Positions 8,401 through 17,374 are shown, counted from the stretch's first letter. The stretch: 64,000 nt of DNA from Lactobacillales bacterium (GCA_031261175.1 JAISJW010000022.1:178154-242153), one strand, 5' to 3'. Numbers and translations are program-made. Notes: a model not told the origin generated them from the sequence alone.

Positions 8401-8469
8401 TTGTTAGGTTAACCTCCTAACAATGTCTTTACCCCTAGGGGTAAAGACAAAAAGAAAAGGTATACCTTT
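8401..8469 (-). promoter_or_regulatory. Leader of hsdM with three palindromes
   Basis: Within 70 bp upstream of hsdM there are three symmetric elements: arms 8401-8408/8416-8423 (TTGTTAGG and complement, with the perfect palindrome AGGTTAACCT inside); a perfect 24-bp palindrome at 8425-8448 (half GTCTTTACCCCT); and a perfect 14-bp palindrome AAAGGTATACCTTT at 8456-8469. In the mRNA the first forms a stem whose loop includes AGGAGG. A TATAAT lies further upstream on the minus strand (near 8500). They look like operators or RNA switches limiting methylase expression; the mechanism is unknown. Confidence 0.65.
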
Positions 8470-8532
8470 GAAATTTTTTCTTCGTATTTTTAATTATAAC
8501 ATTGATAATGCTTGTTTTCTATTATATCTAGC

Positions 8533-10290
8533 TTATTTGATCTCGAACAAATCCGAAATATTCATATCTTGAAAAAGTTGTTGATCTAGCTCTTTTTCTC
8601 TTTGTTTGAGTTCTTGAATTTTCTTATTTAATTTATCTTTTTTATTATTGTAATTCTCAACTGATAAAATTTGATCGCGCAATCCGATTTTTGGTAATTT
8701 CAATGATCTTAAATTATTAGGCGATATTTGTTTGATTGTGCCCCCTTCAGACATCTGCTCCAATTGAGCCAATCCAATCGGGCTCTTCAAATACTCAAAC
8801 AGCCACTCGCTATCTGTTCTGCTTGGATAAGGACGAATGCAAATAAGATTCGAATTAAAAATCACATTTTCATAATCTTCTTTTATAATGCAAATTTTAT
8901 TAGTCGTTCCGCGAACCGATAACAAGACGTCACCTTTTCTTACCTTGTAATTTTCTATTCGCGAATTTTCTCTTGCCTTCACCTTTTTTAGTAACTTTGT
9001 ATCCAATTCATTGTCAATAATATCTGAAATTTTGATTATTCTATAAGCTCCTTCATCGTTTTCATCGCTCGTCGAGTAGTTTAACCCTCGATGCAAATCG
9101 GTAACCTCATCTAATCGTTCAGTCAATTTTTCCGGCATCTCTGCAAATTTTACCTCGACCACTCCATAATCGCCCAATTCGATTTCGTTTGAGAATACAT
9201 ATCTCGATGGCAAAATAACCGCATCTTCTAAATCTTCAACTTTGACGAATTTAGAAAAACCGTCGATTTCATTGCGTTCCGCATAAGCGAACAATATTTT
9301 TTCGAAGTGATCCTTAAGCTCGTTTTCGAACTCCATAGATCTGCGTTCTACTTTAAATTCTGATGCGTTTACCATAAAAATATCTTTTTCTTTTTTATTT
9401 TTATTGATAATTAAAATCGAGCTCCCTCGATTAGTGCTTAGCAGCGACCCTTCTGGTAATTCAATAATAGCCTCGACCCACTCATTTGCCAACATTCCTC
9501 TTCTGATTTCTGCAACAATAGATCCTTTAAAAAGAAGACCGTTAGGTATTAGGAAGATTGCTTTCCCTGTTTCATTAAGGGCTGCGATTCCGTTGCAAAC
9601 AAATGCTAATTCGGGCGTATTGTGTGGTGGCATACCAAACATAAATCTGTTATATTTATCGTTATCAAAGAATGAACTACTTCTTATCGTCGTACCCATT
9701 GGAGGGACCGTAATGACTTTATCGAATTTTTCGTTTTTATAGGCCGGAGTGTCTAAAACATCTCCTTTATATATTTTTATATTTTCTTTTTTTAACAAAA
9801 TAGCCTTCATCCTAAGCAAAGCTACATTGCTTGGATTAATATCTTGCAAACTGAAATTATCAGTTATTTCCTCGCTAAGAATAGTTTGCAATGCGCTACC
9901 TTCCCCAGCTGTCGGGTCTAGCACACTATCTCCTTCTTTCAAATCTCCTAACGCATATAACAATTCGTTTATCGCTGGTGAATCAACGTGATCAGCAAAT
10001 CGTCTTCCCCCGTATTCACCGATTGTGTCTACAATGTCAACGATTAATCCTGATTGTTCATTTTTGAAGGCTTCAACTATAACTTCGTACGCACCTGCAT
10101 CAATTTTTTGGGCGAAATCGAAAAGCCTTATGTCGATTAGCGAATCGTTTAATTCTTTCAAGGTCGTAATTAATTCACTCGTACTCTTTGCTCTTGTTAC
10201 TCCGTATCCAGCTACTAAAAGCTGTACTTGTTGCAATTCAGCCTGTCCTCTAAATTTTTTAGTTATTTCATACATAATTCCTTTTTCCAT
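8533..10290 (-). CDS. N6-methylase-like protein fused to a type I recognition domain, catalytic motif degenerate
   Basis: The 585-residue protein has an HsdM-like helical N-terminus (about 7-110), a methylase Rossmann domain (about 115-330) with an intact SAM-binding motif LDPTAGEGSA (residues 124-133), and a C-terminal HsdS-like recognition domain (about 395-550, including GDVLLSVRGT and the GGTIKQISP signature) ending in a coiled coil. Motif IV, which should read NPPF or similar, is TVPPM (194-198), so the base-flipping and catalytic residues are missing. It may therefore bind DNA and SAM without methylating. The start is uncertain: ATG at 10290 (CGGAGAA site) or ATG at 10275 (AAAAGGAATT site). 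It lies 150 bp upstream of hsdM on the same strand with its own promoter. Confidence 0.82.
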   Translation of the reverse strand: MEKGIMYEITKKFRGQAELQQVQLLVAGYGVTRAKSTSELITTLKELNDSLIDIRLFDFAQKIDAGAYEVIVEAFKNEQSGLIVDIVDTIGEYGGRRFADHVDSPAINELLYALGDLKEGDSVLDPTAGEGSALQTILSEEITDNFSLQDINPSNVALLRMKAILLKKENIKIYKGDVLDTPAYKNEKFDKVITVPPMGTTIRSSSFFDNDKYNRFMFGMPPHNTPELAFVCNGIAALNETGKAIFLIPNGLLFKGSIVAEIRRGMLANEWVEAIIELPEGSLLSTNRGSSILIINKNKKEKDIFMVNASEFKVERRSMEFENELKDHFEKILFAYAERNEIDGFSKFVKVEDLEDAVILPSRYVFSNEIELGDYGVVEVKFAEMPEKLTERLDEVTDLHRGLNYSTSDENDEGAYRIIKISDIIDNELDTKLLKKVKARENSRIENYKVRKGDVLLSVRGTTNKICIIKEDYENVIFNSNLICIRPYPSRTDSEWLFEYLKSPIGLAQLEQMSEGGTIKQISPNNLRSLKLPKIGLRDQILSVENYNNKKDKLNKKIQELKQREKELDQQLFQDMNISDLFEIK

Positions 10291-10387
10291 TTTATCTTAT
10301 TCTCCGTTTCAATTTTTCTTTAATTTGTTTTAGAACCACCGCCATTCATGCATTAATAGCGAAAAGTCGTCACTTTTATTCTACTTT

Positions 10388-10420
10388 GTATATCATATAC
10401 TGTTCTAAATGATTTGTCAA
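10388..10420 (-). promoter_or_regulatory. Promoter of the methylase-recognition fusion, with operator-like palindrome
   Basis: Minus-strand TTGACA (10415-10420) and TATGAT (10392-10397) are 17 bp apart. The perfect palindrome GTATAT-C-ATATAC (10388-10400) covers the -10 box, so a dimeric repressor could occlude it. Confidence 0.7.
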
Positions 10421-10572
10421 TGTTTTTAAACGGTATTATTAATACTCTTTTATACAGAGCGTTTTCTTTAAATTTTTTTAATTATTTTGCCGGAAAATGT
10501 AACAAAACCGAAAAAAATACGTATATATATAGTATAGGGTAAAAAAATTAAATCAAGAAAGGAAACCCCTTT

Positions 10573-11583
10573 ATGAACAAAATTGAATCAAACGAAACAG
10601 AATTTTTCTACAATGTCGCTAGACTAATCAACGATGCGCGAAGTCACATCGTCAAGACCGTCAATTCCACAATGGTCATCACCTACTATGAGATTGGACG
10701 GAGAATTGTCGAGAAGGAGCAGAAAGGAGCGGATAGAGCTGAGTATGGTCAAAAGTTAATTAAAGGGATGTCTACGTATTTAACCGAACATTTAGGGCGC
10801 GGATTTTCTATTACTAATCTCAAACAAATGAAGAAATTTTACTTGATTTATTCATCAAATCAAAAAGGTCAGTTGTTAACTGACCTTTTCGAACCTGCGA
10901 TAAGTTGGACTCATTATGTCCAATTAATGAGGATTACGAATATAGATGAGCGCTCGTTTTACGAACAGGAAATATCAAGTAACAATTGGACAATTAAAGA
11001 ATTTCAACGCCAATTCGACAGCGCCCTATATGAACGTCTGGTCTTGTCCAAAGACAAAGAAAAAGTTAGCGCCCTGTCCCAAATCGGGCAAATCATCGAA
11101 AGCCCAGTAGATATTATCAAAGATCCCTATATCTTGGAATTTCTAAACTTGCCCGAGCACTCCAACTATTCAGAAAGCGAGTTGGAGCAAGAAATTATCG
11201 ACCACCTTCAGGAGTTTATGCTCGAACTAGGCAAAGGATTCTCATTTGTCGCACGCCAAGAACGCTTCACATTTGCCGAAGATTCGTTTTTCGTCGACCT
11301 GGTTTTTTACAACCGCTTGCTTCGCTGCTTCGTGCTGGTCGATTTAAAAATCGGGAAAATCACTCCGCAAGACGCTGGGCAAATGCAGCTCTACGTAAAC
11401 TATTATGATCGCGAAGTCATAGTAGACAGCGAGCACCCAACGATTGGAATTATTCTTTGTAAAAACAAGAACGATAGCGTCGTCAAAATGATGTTACCTG
11501 AGGATAATAAGCAGATTTTCGCCTCGAAATACGAAACTGTTTTACCTACTAAAGAGCAACTTTTAAAACTTCTTAATGATTGA
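10573..11583 (+). CDS. YhcG/DUF1016-family PD-(D/E)XK nuclease-like protein
   Basis: The 336-residue protein has the DUF1016 N-terminal domain (NDARSHIVKTVNSTMVITYYEIGRRIVEKEQKG, then FSITNLKQMKKFYLIY and SWTHYVQLMRI) and a C-terminal PD-(D/E)XK nuclease fold with D in FFVDLVFYN, the DLK core of VLVDLKIGK, and Q in GQMQLYVNYY. This family is often found near type I restriction and other defence loci, although its molecular target is not settled. The ribosome site AAGAAAGGAAA precedes ATG. It is transcribed divergently from the fusion gene. A perfect 12-bp inverted repeat lies inside the gene. Confidence 0.88.
   Translation: MNKIESNETEFFYNVARLINDARSHIVKTVNSTMVITYYEIGRRIVEKEQKGADRAEYGQKLIKGMSTYLTEHLGRGFSITNLKQMKKFYLIYSSNQKGQLLTDLFEPAISWTHYVQLMRITNIDERSFYEQEISSNNWTIKEFQRQFDSALYERLVLSKDKEKVSALSQIGQIIESPVDIIKDPYILEFLNLPEHSNYSESELEQEIIDHLQEFMLELGKGFSFVARQERFTFAEDSFFVDLVFYNRLLRCFVLVDLKIGKITPQDAGQMQLYVNYYDREVIVDSEHPTIGIILCKNKNDSVVKMMLPEDNKQIFASKYETVLPTKEQLLKLLND
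10863..10889. repeat. Perfect 12-bp intragenic inverted repeat
   Basis: AAAAGGTCAGTT, loop GTT, then its exact complement, inside the YhcG-family gene in the linker before SWTHY. It encodes KGQLLTDLF. It is an unusually strong hairpin for coding DNA. Confidence 0.85.
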
Positions 11584-11719
11584 GCTCTACACTTTTTCTG
11601 TCATAATTTTCCCGGTTCTTACATTTTTTCTACCATAGTTTTTTTAATTTTAACATTTTTTCTACCATAACGTTACCAAACTTTACAATTTTGTATGCTT
11701 AAACTTTACAATTTACACA

Positions 11720-11755
11720 AAAGCAGCAACCTCTACTCAAAGATATTGCTGCTTT
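11720..11755. terminator. Hairpin in the 340-bp gap before the LCP gene
   Basis: AAAGCAGCAA (11720-11729) pairs with TTGCTGCTTT (11746-11755). It can end the YhcG transcript. The rest of 11584-11920 is AT-rich with three similar short runs (TTTACAATTT and ACATTTTTTCTACCATA repeated twice) and no convincing gene. Confidence 0.55.
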
Positions 11756-11882
11756 CATTTCATTTTAAACTCTAATTTAAACAAAACCTACTATTCTATA
11801 CCAATCTTCAAAATTTACAACCCTTAAACAATTAAGTTTGAAAAAACTTAACTTTTAGAACTCCCAAAACCTTGAATTTTTT

Positions 11883-11891
11883 TGCTATACT
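11883..11891 (+). promoter_or_regulatory. Extended -10 promoter of the LCP gene
   Basis: TGC-TATACT is an extended -10 element, with no good -35 box. The start codon follows an AAAGGGAG ribosome site. Confidence 0.55.
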
Positions 11892-11923
11892 ATCATTAGA
11901 TTAGATTAAAAGGGAGATTACAA

Positions 11924-13042
11924 ATGAAATTACGTAAAAAAATCATCATCATCGTCGTAGCAGCTCTCATCGTAGTTGGTACCGGCGTCGGGGCATTTGC
12001 CTCAATCGCAATTCACGACAGCAAAAAAGCAATGAACAAAATGTACAAAGCAGTCAACAAAGATAGCTTCAAAGCCGACAGCAAAGACAGCGTCTACGTC
12101 GATCCACTGAAAAGCCTGAAACCAGTCAGCTTCCTCTTGATGGGCGTCGATACAGGTAGCGTCGAAGGTCGTTCTGACCGCGGTCGCTCGGACACAACAC
12201 TCGTCGTGACGATCAACCCACTCACTCGCAAAACGACGATCCTATCGATGGAACGCGACGTCTACACGCAAATCGTCGGCCACGGCACGTACGACAAATA
12301 CAACACGGCTTACGCCTTCGGCGGGGCAGAGATGGCAATTAACACCACTCAACAATTCCTGAACATCCCAATTGATCACTACATCGCAGTCAATATGAAC
12401 GCAGTAGTTGCCATGGTTGACCAACTTGGCGGAATCGATGTCGATAACCCTTACGCTTTCAGCCTTGATGGTGTTCACCTTGAAAAAGGTCCTCAACACT
12501 TAAATGGTTACCAAGCGCTTCAATATGCTCGTTATCGCCATGAAGATCCCGAGAGTGATTACGGTCGTCAACGTCGTACTCGTGATGTTGTTGTCAAAAT
12601 TCTTGACCAACTTCTTAGTGTTAAAGGTGTTTCTCAATACAAAGCCCTTCTTGATACAATGTCAACAAACGTTACAACTGACCTGACTTGGGACGATATG
12701 CTTGCTCTTCAAAAGAGCTACACGCCTGCCCTTAAAGATGTCGATGAGCTTCAAGTTCACGGTGTCGGCACAATGAAATTCCCTGGCCACGCTGGCGTTT
12801 CTTACCAAGTTATGCCTAAAGATGAGCTTCTTCGCATCCAAAATGAAATGCGCGCTTCGCTTGGTCTTGACCCCGTCACTGACCTTTCGCCGAATCTTAC
12901 GACTTACGAAAGTGCGTTCGGCTACACTCCTAACTACGATTTCTCGACTTCGGCCGATACGAAAACGCAGTTCAACAATCCAAATGCTGCCCCTGACGAA
13001 CCTCAGGACAGCATGCCGGATTCGACCGATTCAGGCAAGTAA
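11924..13042 (+). CDS. LytR-CpsA-Psr (LCP) family cell-wall polymer ligase
   Basis: The 372-residue protein has a short cytoplasmic basic start, one transmembrane anchor (about 6-28), and an extracellular LCP domain (about 70-290). Signature segments are FLLMGVDT, GRSDTTLVVTINP, ILSMERDV and ALQYARYRHEDPESDYGRQRRTRDVV with the conserved arginines and aspartates that bind polyprenyl-pyrophosphate substrates. LCP enzymes transfer teichoic acids or capsule from the lipid carrier to peptidoglycan. The C-terminal 70 residues are Pro/Asp/Ser-rich and probably disordered. It is monocistronic, with its own promoter and terminator, and runs toward the origin. Confidence 0.93.
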   Translation: MKLRKKIIIIVVAALIVVGTGVGAFASIAIHDSKKAMNKMYKAVNKDSFKADSKDSVYVDPLKSLKPVSFLLMGVDTGSVEGRSDRGRSDTTLVVTINPLTRKTTILSMERDVYTQIVGHGTYDKYNTAYAFGGAEMAINTTQQFLNIPIDHYIAVNMNAVVAMVDQLGGIDVDNPYAFSLDGVHLEKGPQHLNGYQALQYARYRHEDPESDYGRQRRTRDVVVKILDQLLSVKGVSQYKALLDTMSTNVTTDLTWDDMLALQKSYTPALKDVDELQVHGVGTMKFPGHAGVSYQVMPKDELLRIQNEMRASLGLDPVTDLSPNLTTYESAFGYTPNYDFSTSADTKTQFNNPNAAPDEPQDSMPDSTDSGK

Positions 13043-13052
13043 ACCCAACAAA

Positions 13053-13080
13053 AAATCTCACTCCTATTGGGGTGAGATTT
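13053..13080. terminator. Terminator between converging genes
   Basis: AAATCTCAC (13053-13061) pairs with GTGAGATTT (13072-13080), with a T run on both strands; it can serve both the LCP gene and the converging gene at 13088-13498. Confidence 0.85.
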
Positions 13081-13087
13081 TTTCTTT

Positions 13088-13498
13088 TTATTTAGTTAAA
13101 CCTTCGAACAAGTCAGTGTAGATTGCTGTCCAAGATTTTGCACCTTCTAAATATTTGACGTTTAATCCGTCTGTCAACACTTGGAATAAGCCAGTCAATG
13201 CTAATTTTTCCTCATCAGTTGCAGGACTTGATGCGATTTTCGATGCGATCAAGGCGTTCGCTTGACGTGTACGTAAGGCTTCCCATTCGTTGTAAGTCAT
13301 TGAGATGAATTTTGAATCTAAGTTTTCGTTTAAGACAAATGTGTCAGCTTGAACGATCGCTTTCAACGTAGCTTCTAAATCAGTCGTTGCGAAATCTAGT
13401 GTTCCAGCTTCTTCTAAACCTGTGAACGCTCCATCCGCAAATGCGATTCTGATAAAGCTGTCATTTTTTTCATTGTACAAAATAATGTCTTGTGCCAT
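13088..13498 (-). CDS. Hypothetical 136-residue acidic protein
   Basis: I do not recognise the family. The protein is soluble and without signal peptide, opening MAQDIILYNEKNDSFIRIAF and continuing with a mostly helical body (EEKLALTGLFQVLTDGLNVKYLEG). It is acidic and has no cysteines. An AGGAAGAGG ribosome site supports the ATG. It has its own promoter (13533-13543) and converges on the LCP gene, sharing the terminator. It could be a small cytosolic or tail-like structural protein; nothing in the sequence decides this. Confidence 0.75.
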   Translation of the reverse strand: MAQDIILYNEKNDSFIRIAFADGAFTGLEEAGTLDFATTDLEATLKAIVQADTFVLNENLDSKFISMTYNEWEALRTRQANALIASKIASSPATDEEKLALTGLFQVLTDGLNVKYLEGAKSWTAIYTDLFEGLTK

Positions 13499-13532
13499 TG
13501 TAAAATACCTCTTCCTTTTATTTAATATTAAA

Positions 13533-13543
13533 ATTATATCACA
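13533..13543 (-). promoter_or_regulatory. Extended -10 promoter
   Basis: Minus-strand TGTGATATAAT, the same extended -10 seen at dnaN, rpsF, the LytTR gene and yitT in this window. Confidence 0.65.
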
Positions 13544-13546
13544 GTT

Positions 13547-13679
13547 TCAGGCCCCAAATGACACGATTTCTAAAGTTTTGCCCTTATTTTGGCACAAAAG
13601 GGCCTGATTAAAAAGTAATCAGGCCCTTTTGTGCCAAAAAATGACCTTTTTTCGGAAAATCTCGTCATTTGGGGCCTGA
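13547..13679. repeat. Nested inverted-repeat element, copy 1
   Basis: Outer arms 13547-13562 and 13664-13679 (TCAGGCCCCAAATGAC and complement) enclose a perfect 24-bp inner stem, 13587-13610 and 13616-13639, with loop AAAAG. The spacers (CACGATTTCTAAAG...CCCTTATTTTGG and AATGACCTTTTTTCGG) resemble those of the elements at 18063-18198 and 49966-50088. It lies between two minus-strand genes and could terminate transcription from the right. Confidence 0.85.
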
Positions 13680-13682
13680 TCA

Positions 13683-14231
13683 TTATAATTTCTTTTCTAG
13701 GTCGCCAATTTTTTCCATAATTTTCGAGCCGCGATAATTATATAAAACTCGTTGCATGCCGAGCGAGACGAAAAGATATAGCGCAGTTGTAGCGGAGCCG
13801 AAGCCCGAGTTACCACCTGTGGCATGCGCGACAATCTGATCATAGCCCAAATGAAGCGAAATAGAGATAATCCACAATAACGCCGATAGCCAGGTTCCTT
13901 GTTTATAAATAATGCCATCTTCCTTCCAAATCTTAAAAGTTGGAACGCGGATGAACGCCATTACAAATGCTAAAACAAAGCTCCCTAGAATAGCAATAAT
14001 TAAATGGGCCGTAACTAAATGTTCAAAAGTCAGATGATTTAGAACACTCAAATCTTTCCCGTCGACCAGTTGTTTAATCTGCTTTTCACCCAAAAGATAC
14101 TCTGCTAATTGCACCAAACCGACCGCTAATAGGATAAATAAACCTTTATAATCTGCCTTAACTGGTTTCTTTTTCAGCTGTTTTGCTATCACTAAAATAA
14201 CAACAACTAATGTAACTAATGAACTTGTCAT
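13683..14231 (-). CDS. Multi-pass membrane protein of unknown function
   Basis: The 182-residue protein has about five hydrophobic segments (roughly 3-17, 29-47, 75-97, 112-130, 145-165) with a cytoplasmic KQLKKKPVK loop after the first. The C-terminal tail is charged (KIMEKIGDLEKKL). I do not recognise a family motif. It follows mnmE by 11 bp on the same strand and is probably co-transcribed with it, taking the place that mnmG has in many Bacilli. Confidence 0.75.
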   Translation of the reverse strand: MTSSLVTLVVVILVIAKQLKKKPVKADYKGLFILLAVGLVQLAEYLLGEKQIKQLVDGKDLSVLNHLTFEHLVTAHLIIAILGSFVLAFVMAFIRVPTFKIWKEDGIIYKQGTWLSALLWIISISLHLGYDQIVAHATGGNSGFGSATTALYLFVSLGMQRVLYNYRGSKIMEKIGDLEKKL

Positions 14232-14242
14232 GAAAATTTCTC

Positions 14243-15616
14243 CTATTTACCTAAACAAAATTGCGTAAATAATTCAGTGATCAATTCATCAGGCATCGAG
14301 TCACCCGTGATTTCGCCTAATTTGTTCCACACATCTGTGAAGTCGATTTGCACTAAATCGATTGGCATTCCATTTTCAATTCCCGAAATCGCTTCGTTCA
14401 ACGAGGCGCGCGCTTCTTCTAATAAAGCTACGTGTCTCGTGTTTGTCACCAAGCTGTCCTCGTCGAGTTGGATATGTCCGTCGTTGAACATCACTTCGAT
14501 TGCTTCCTCGATTTCGACGTTCGTCGCGTCATTTTTTAAAGACATCTCGATAAACTCATCGGGCAAGTCAGCAACGTCAAGTTTATGCTCTAAATCACTT
14601 TTGTTTAAAATAATAATTCGTTTTTTATCTTTAGACAATTCCAGTAATTCGCGGTCCATCGAGGTTAATTCTTCATTATAATTTAGAACTAATAAAACCA
14701 ACTGCGCCTTAGCTAGTGCAGCTTGGCTGCGTTCCACCCCGATTTTTTCAACAACGTCATCGGTTTCACGAATCCCTGCGGTATCGATTAAGCGCAAAGG
14801 AATTCCGTTGATATTTAAAAACTCTTCGATCGTGTCACGCGTTGTTCCGGCAATTTCAGTTACGATTGCTTTTTCTTCATCTAATAATTTATTCAACAAA
14901 GTAGACTTCCCAACATTTGGGCGACCAATAATAGCAGTCGTTATCCCATCGCGATACAATTTAGAATACGCTGCGCTCTTAATCAATTTATCAATCCGCG
15001 AAGAAACCGACTTAGCCTTATCCATAAATTCAAGATGAGTCATTTCACTGACATCTTCATATTCCGGATAGTCGATATTTACTTCAACCTGCGCAATAAT
15101 ATCTAAAATAACCCGACGCAAAGAGCCAATTAACTTCGACAAGCGCCCGTCCAACTGATTCAACGCCAATTGAGCAGATTTCTCCGTTTTAGCATGGATT
15201 AAATCCATAATCGCTTCTGATTGAGATAAATCAATCCGTCCGTTCAAAAAAGCTCGTTTTGTAAACTCACCAGGTTCAGCTAAACGCGCTCCGCCATTCA
15301 ACAATAAACGTAAAACGCGATTGCACGTAACCATTCCCCCGTGACAGTTGATTTCCACAACATCTTCACGCGTGAAAGTTTTCGGAGCGCGCAAAACACT
15401 CACCATTACTTCGTCGACCAACTCGCCGTCGCCGTCATATAGATGTCCATAAACAATCCGGTGACTTTCCACCGAAACCAAAGGCGTAGCACCCCGATAG
15501 AACGAATCGGCGATTTTAATTGCCGCCTCACCGCTCAGGCGGACGATCCCAATTGCCCCGATGGCGTTGGCGGTTGAGATGGCTGCGATTGTGTCGAATT
15601 CTTTGATAATGCTCAT
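14243..15616 (-). CDS. mnmE: tRNA modification GTPase MnmE
   Basis: The 457-residue protein has the three MnmE parts: an N-terminal tetrahydrofolate-binding domain ([25 protein letters not shown]), a helical domain, and an inserted G domain (about 217-375) with [17 protein letters not shown] and NKSD. It ends in CLGK, the C-terminal cysteine motif. With MnmG it installs carboxymethylaminomethyl groups at wobble U34 of certain tRNAs. Length is standard. mnmG is not adjacent, unlike in many relatives. Confidence 0.97.
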   Translation of the reverse strand: MSIIKEFDTIAAISTANAIGAIGIVRLSGEAAIKIADSFYRGATPLVSVESHRIVYGHLYDGDGELVDEVMVSVLRAPKTFTREDVVEINCHGGMVTCNRVLRLLLNGGARLAEPGEFTKRAFLNGRIDLSQSEAIMDLIHAKTEKSAQLALNQLDGRLSKLIGSLRRVILDIIAQVEVNIDYPEYEDVSEMTHLEFMDKAKSVSSRIDKLIKSAAYSKLYRDGITTAIIGRPNVGKSTLLNKLLDEEKAIVTEIAGTTRDTIEEFLNINGIPLRLIDTAGIRETDDVVEKIGVERSQAALAKAQLVLLVLNYNEELTSMDRELLELSKDKKRIIILNKSDLEHKLDVADLPDEFIEMSLKNDATNVEIEEAIEVMFNDGHIQLDEDSLVTNTRHVALLEEARASLNEAISGIENGMPIDLVQIDFTDVWNKLGEITGDSMPDELITELFTQFCLGK

Positions 15617-15638
15617 ATAATTTCCTCGATAGGCAAAA

Positions 15639-15658
15639 GCCTACACAAAAGTGTAGGC
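15639..15658 (-). terminator. Hairpin between jag and mnmE
   Basis: GCCTACAC-AAAA-GTGTAGGC followed on the minus strand by TTTT. It may attenuate readthrough from jag into mnmE. Confidence 0.7.
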
Positions 15659-15665
15659 CCTGATA

Positions 15666-16460
15666 TTAAATACTAAATTTACTTGCTTCAACGACCACGT
15701 AGCGGTTCGGCTCTTGACCTTGCGAAGATGTCTTGATGTAGCTATCTTCAGATAGGACAGCGTGCACGATGCGACGTTCAAAACTCGGCATTGGCTCAAG
15801 TTTAACAATCTTGCGATCATATTTCGCGTCACGCGCAGCATCTTTCGCCAAACGAGTCAGGATGCGTTCACGTTTTTCGCGGTAGTCACCAACGTTGACG
15901 TTCACGATAATCTTGTTTTTCGAGATACGGTGAACGTAAATTTGAATCATGTATTGAATTGAGTTAATCAGTTTCCCGTGTTTCCCAATAACCATCCCTT
16001 GATGGTCGCTCGAAATTTGGAAAATCACTTTCCCGCTTTCGCGCTCAACTTTAAATGTCGCCGTTTCGTCAATGTGTTTCAAAATCCGGCTCAAGTAAAT
16101 ACCCGCTTCTTTAATAGCGTCGGTATCACTCAAACGACGAGTAATAACACCTTCAGCCGCGGCTTCTTCAGCTGCAACTTCTTCTTCGGCAATTTCCTCT
16201 TTAATCGACTCAACATCGATCAATTCAGCAATGCGATCTTTATAAGAATCATCAACCTCGAAGTTTTCTGCTTCGATGCGTGCTTCTTCAACTTTTTCGT
16301 GGATTGGCTCCATGTCGACAACTGCGTCACGTTTACCAAATCCTAGAAAACCTTTTTTACCTTCTTCAATAACGTCAATTTCCACTAAATCACGCGATAA
16401 ATTAAGTAAATTCAACCCTTGGGTAATTGCTTCTTCAACAGTTTTTCCTGTGAATTCCAT
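15666..16460 (-). CDS. jag: RNA-binding protein Jag/KhpB (SpoIIIJ-associated)
   Basis: The 264-residue protein has a Jag-N domain (MEFTGKTVEEAITQGLNLL to EEGKKGFLGFGKRDA), a long acidic linker (about 60-115), a KH domain with GMVIGKHGKLINSIQYMI, and a C-terminal R3H domain (RLAKDAARDAKYDRKIVKLEPMPSFERRIVHAVL). Jag/KhpB binds small RNAs and mRNAs with KhpA and influences cell elongation and division in Gram-positives. It lies about 90 bp downstream of yidC on the same strand, as in most Bacilli. Confidence 0.95.
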   Translation of the reverse strand: MEFTGKTVEEAITQGLNLLNLSRDLVEIDVIEEGKKGFLGFGKRDAVVDMEPIHEKVEEARIEAENFEVDDSYKDRIAELIDVESIKEEIAEEEVAAEEAAAEGVITRRLSDTDAIKEAGIYLSRILKHIDETATFKVERESGKVIFQISSDHQGMVIGKHGKLINSIQYMIQIYVHRISKNKIIVNVNVGDYREKRERILTRLAKDAARDAKYDRKIVKLEPMPSFERRIVHAVLSEDSYIKTSSQGQEPNRYVVVEASKFSI

Positions 16461-16549
16461 ACCTTGGACCTTCCTTATACTAAGTCTTATATTTATTCAA
16501 TAAAATAAATACTTTTAAAATTATACCAAATAATACCTAAAAAGGCAAA

Positions 16550-17374
16550 TTAACGTTTTTTTTGAAGTTTTTTCAGCGCCTTTTGTTTAGCTTTTTCAGC
16601 GTCAATTTTCGCTTGACGTTCCGCTTTAATTGTAAACGGATTGTTTACGATCATCGTTTGACCCGCTTGGAACAAGTTTGAAATTGTCCAGTAAAGAGCG
16701 ACCCCACTTGCCAAACCAAGCCCCATGAAGAGGATCATAATCGGCATACCGTAAGTCATCATTGTCGTCGTCGAGTTTTTCTCAACTTGCGACATTTGGT
16801 TCAAATACGAGCTGGCGAACGTGGCAAGTGCCGCTAGAACCGGCAAGATTAGGTAGATCACGTTGTTCCCTGAGTTCGAGAAGTGCAGACCTAAATCCCA
16901 AATCCAGAAATGTCCGTTGTGGATTTCCTGGATGCGCGAGATACTTTGGTACAACGCCCAAAGAACTGGCATTTGAACTAGCATAGGCAGGCATCCGACG
17001 TAAGGATTAACACCGTTTTCTTTATAGATACGTTGTTGTTCTTCCATCGCTTTTTGCTTCGATTCCTGATCTTTCCCTGGATATTTAACTTTAAGTTTAT
17101 CCAGTTCCGGTTTCAAATCTTGCATTTTGCGCATGCTCTTCATTTGGAAGTGCATTAGCGGGAATAAAATTACCCGAATTACTAATGTAAATAGGATAAT
17201 CCCCACACCCATGCTCCCACCGAACGATAGGAACTTGATGACTTGCCCGAAGTTCCACACGAATCCGTGCTCCCAAAGGCCTGTTGATTTAGCAGTTATG
17301 GCAGAAGTTCCACAACCTGTCAATAGCACTAGCGACGAAAGGGCCGCGAATGCCAATAATAATTTCTTTTTCAT
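16550..17374 (-). CDS. yidC: Membrane protein insertase YidC/SpoIIIJ (lipoprotein form)
   Basis: The 274-residue protein has a lipoprotein signal peptide with lipobox LTGC (cysteine about 21), five membrane segments and the 60KD_IMP core (VIRVILFPLMHFQMKSMRKMQDLKPELDKLK, YKENGVNPYVGCLPMLVQMPVLWALYQSI). The conserved arginine of the hydrophilic groove lies in LVIRVILFP. The C-terminus is strongly basic (AKQKALKKLQKKR), typical of ribosome binding. It inserts membrane proteins alone or with Sec. Its ATG overlaps the rnpA stop by one base. Confidence 0.96.
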   Translation of the reverse strand: MKKKLLLAFAALSSLVLLTGCGTSAITAKSTGLWEHGFVWNFGQVIKFLSFGGSMGVGIILFTLVIRVILFPLMHFQMKSMRKMQDLKPELDKLKVKYPGKDQESKQKAMEEQQRIYKENGVNPYVGCLPMLVQMPVLWALYQSISRIQEIHNGHFWIWDLGLHFSNSGNNVIYLILPVLAALATFASSYLNQMSQVEKNSTTTMMTYGMPIMILFMGLGLASGVALYWTISNLFQAGQTMIVNNPFTIKAERQAKIDAEKAKQKALKKLQKKR

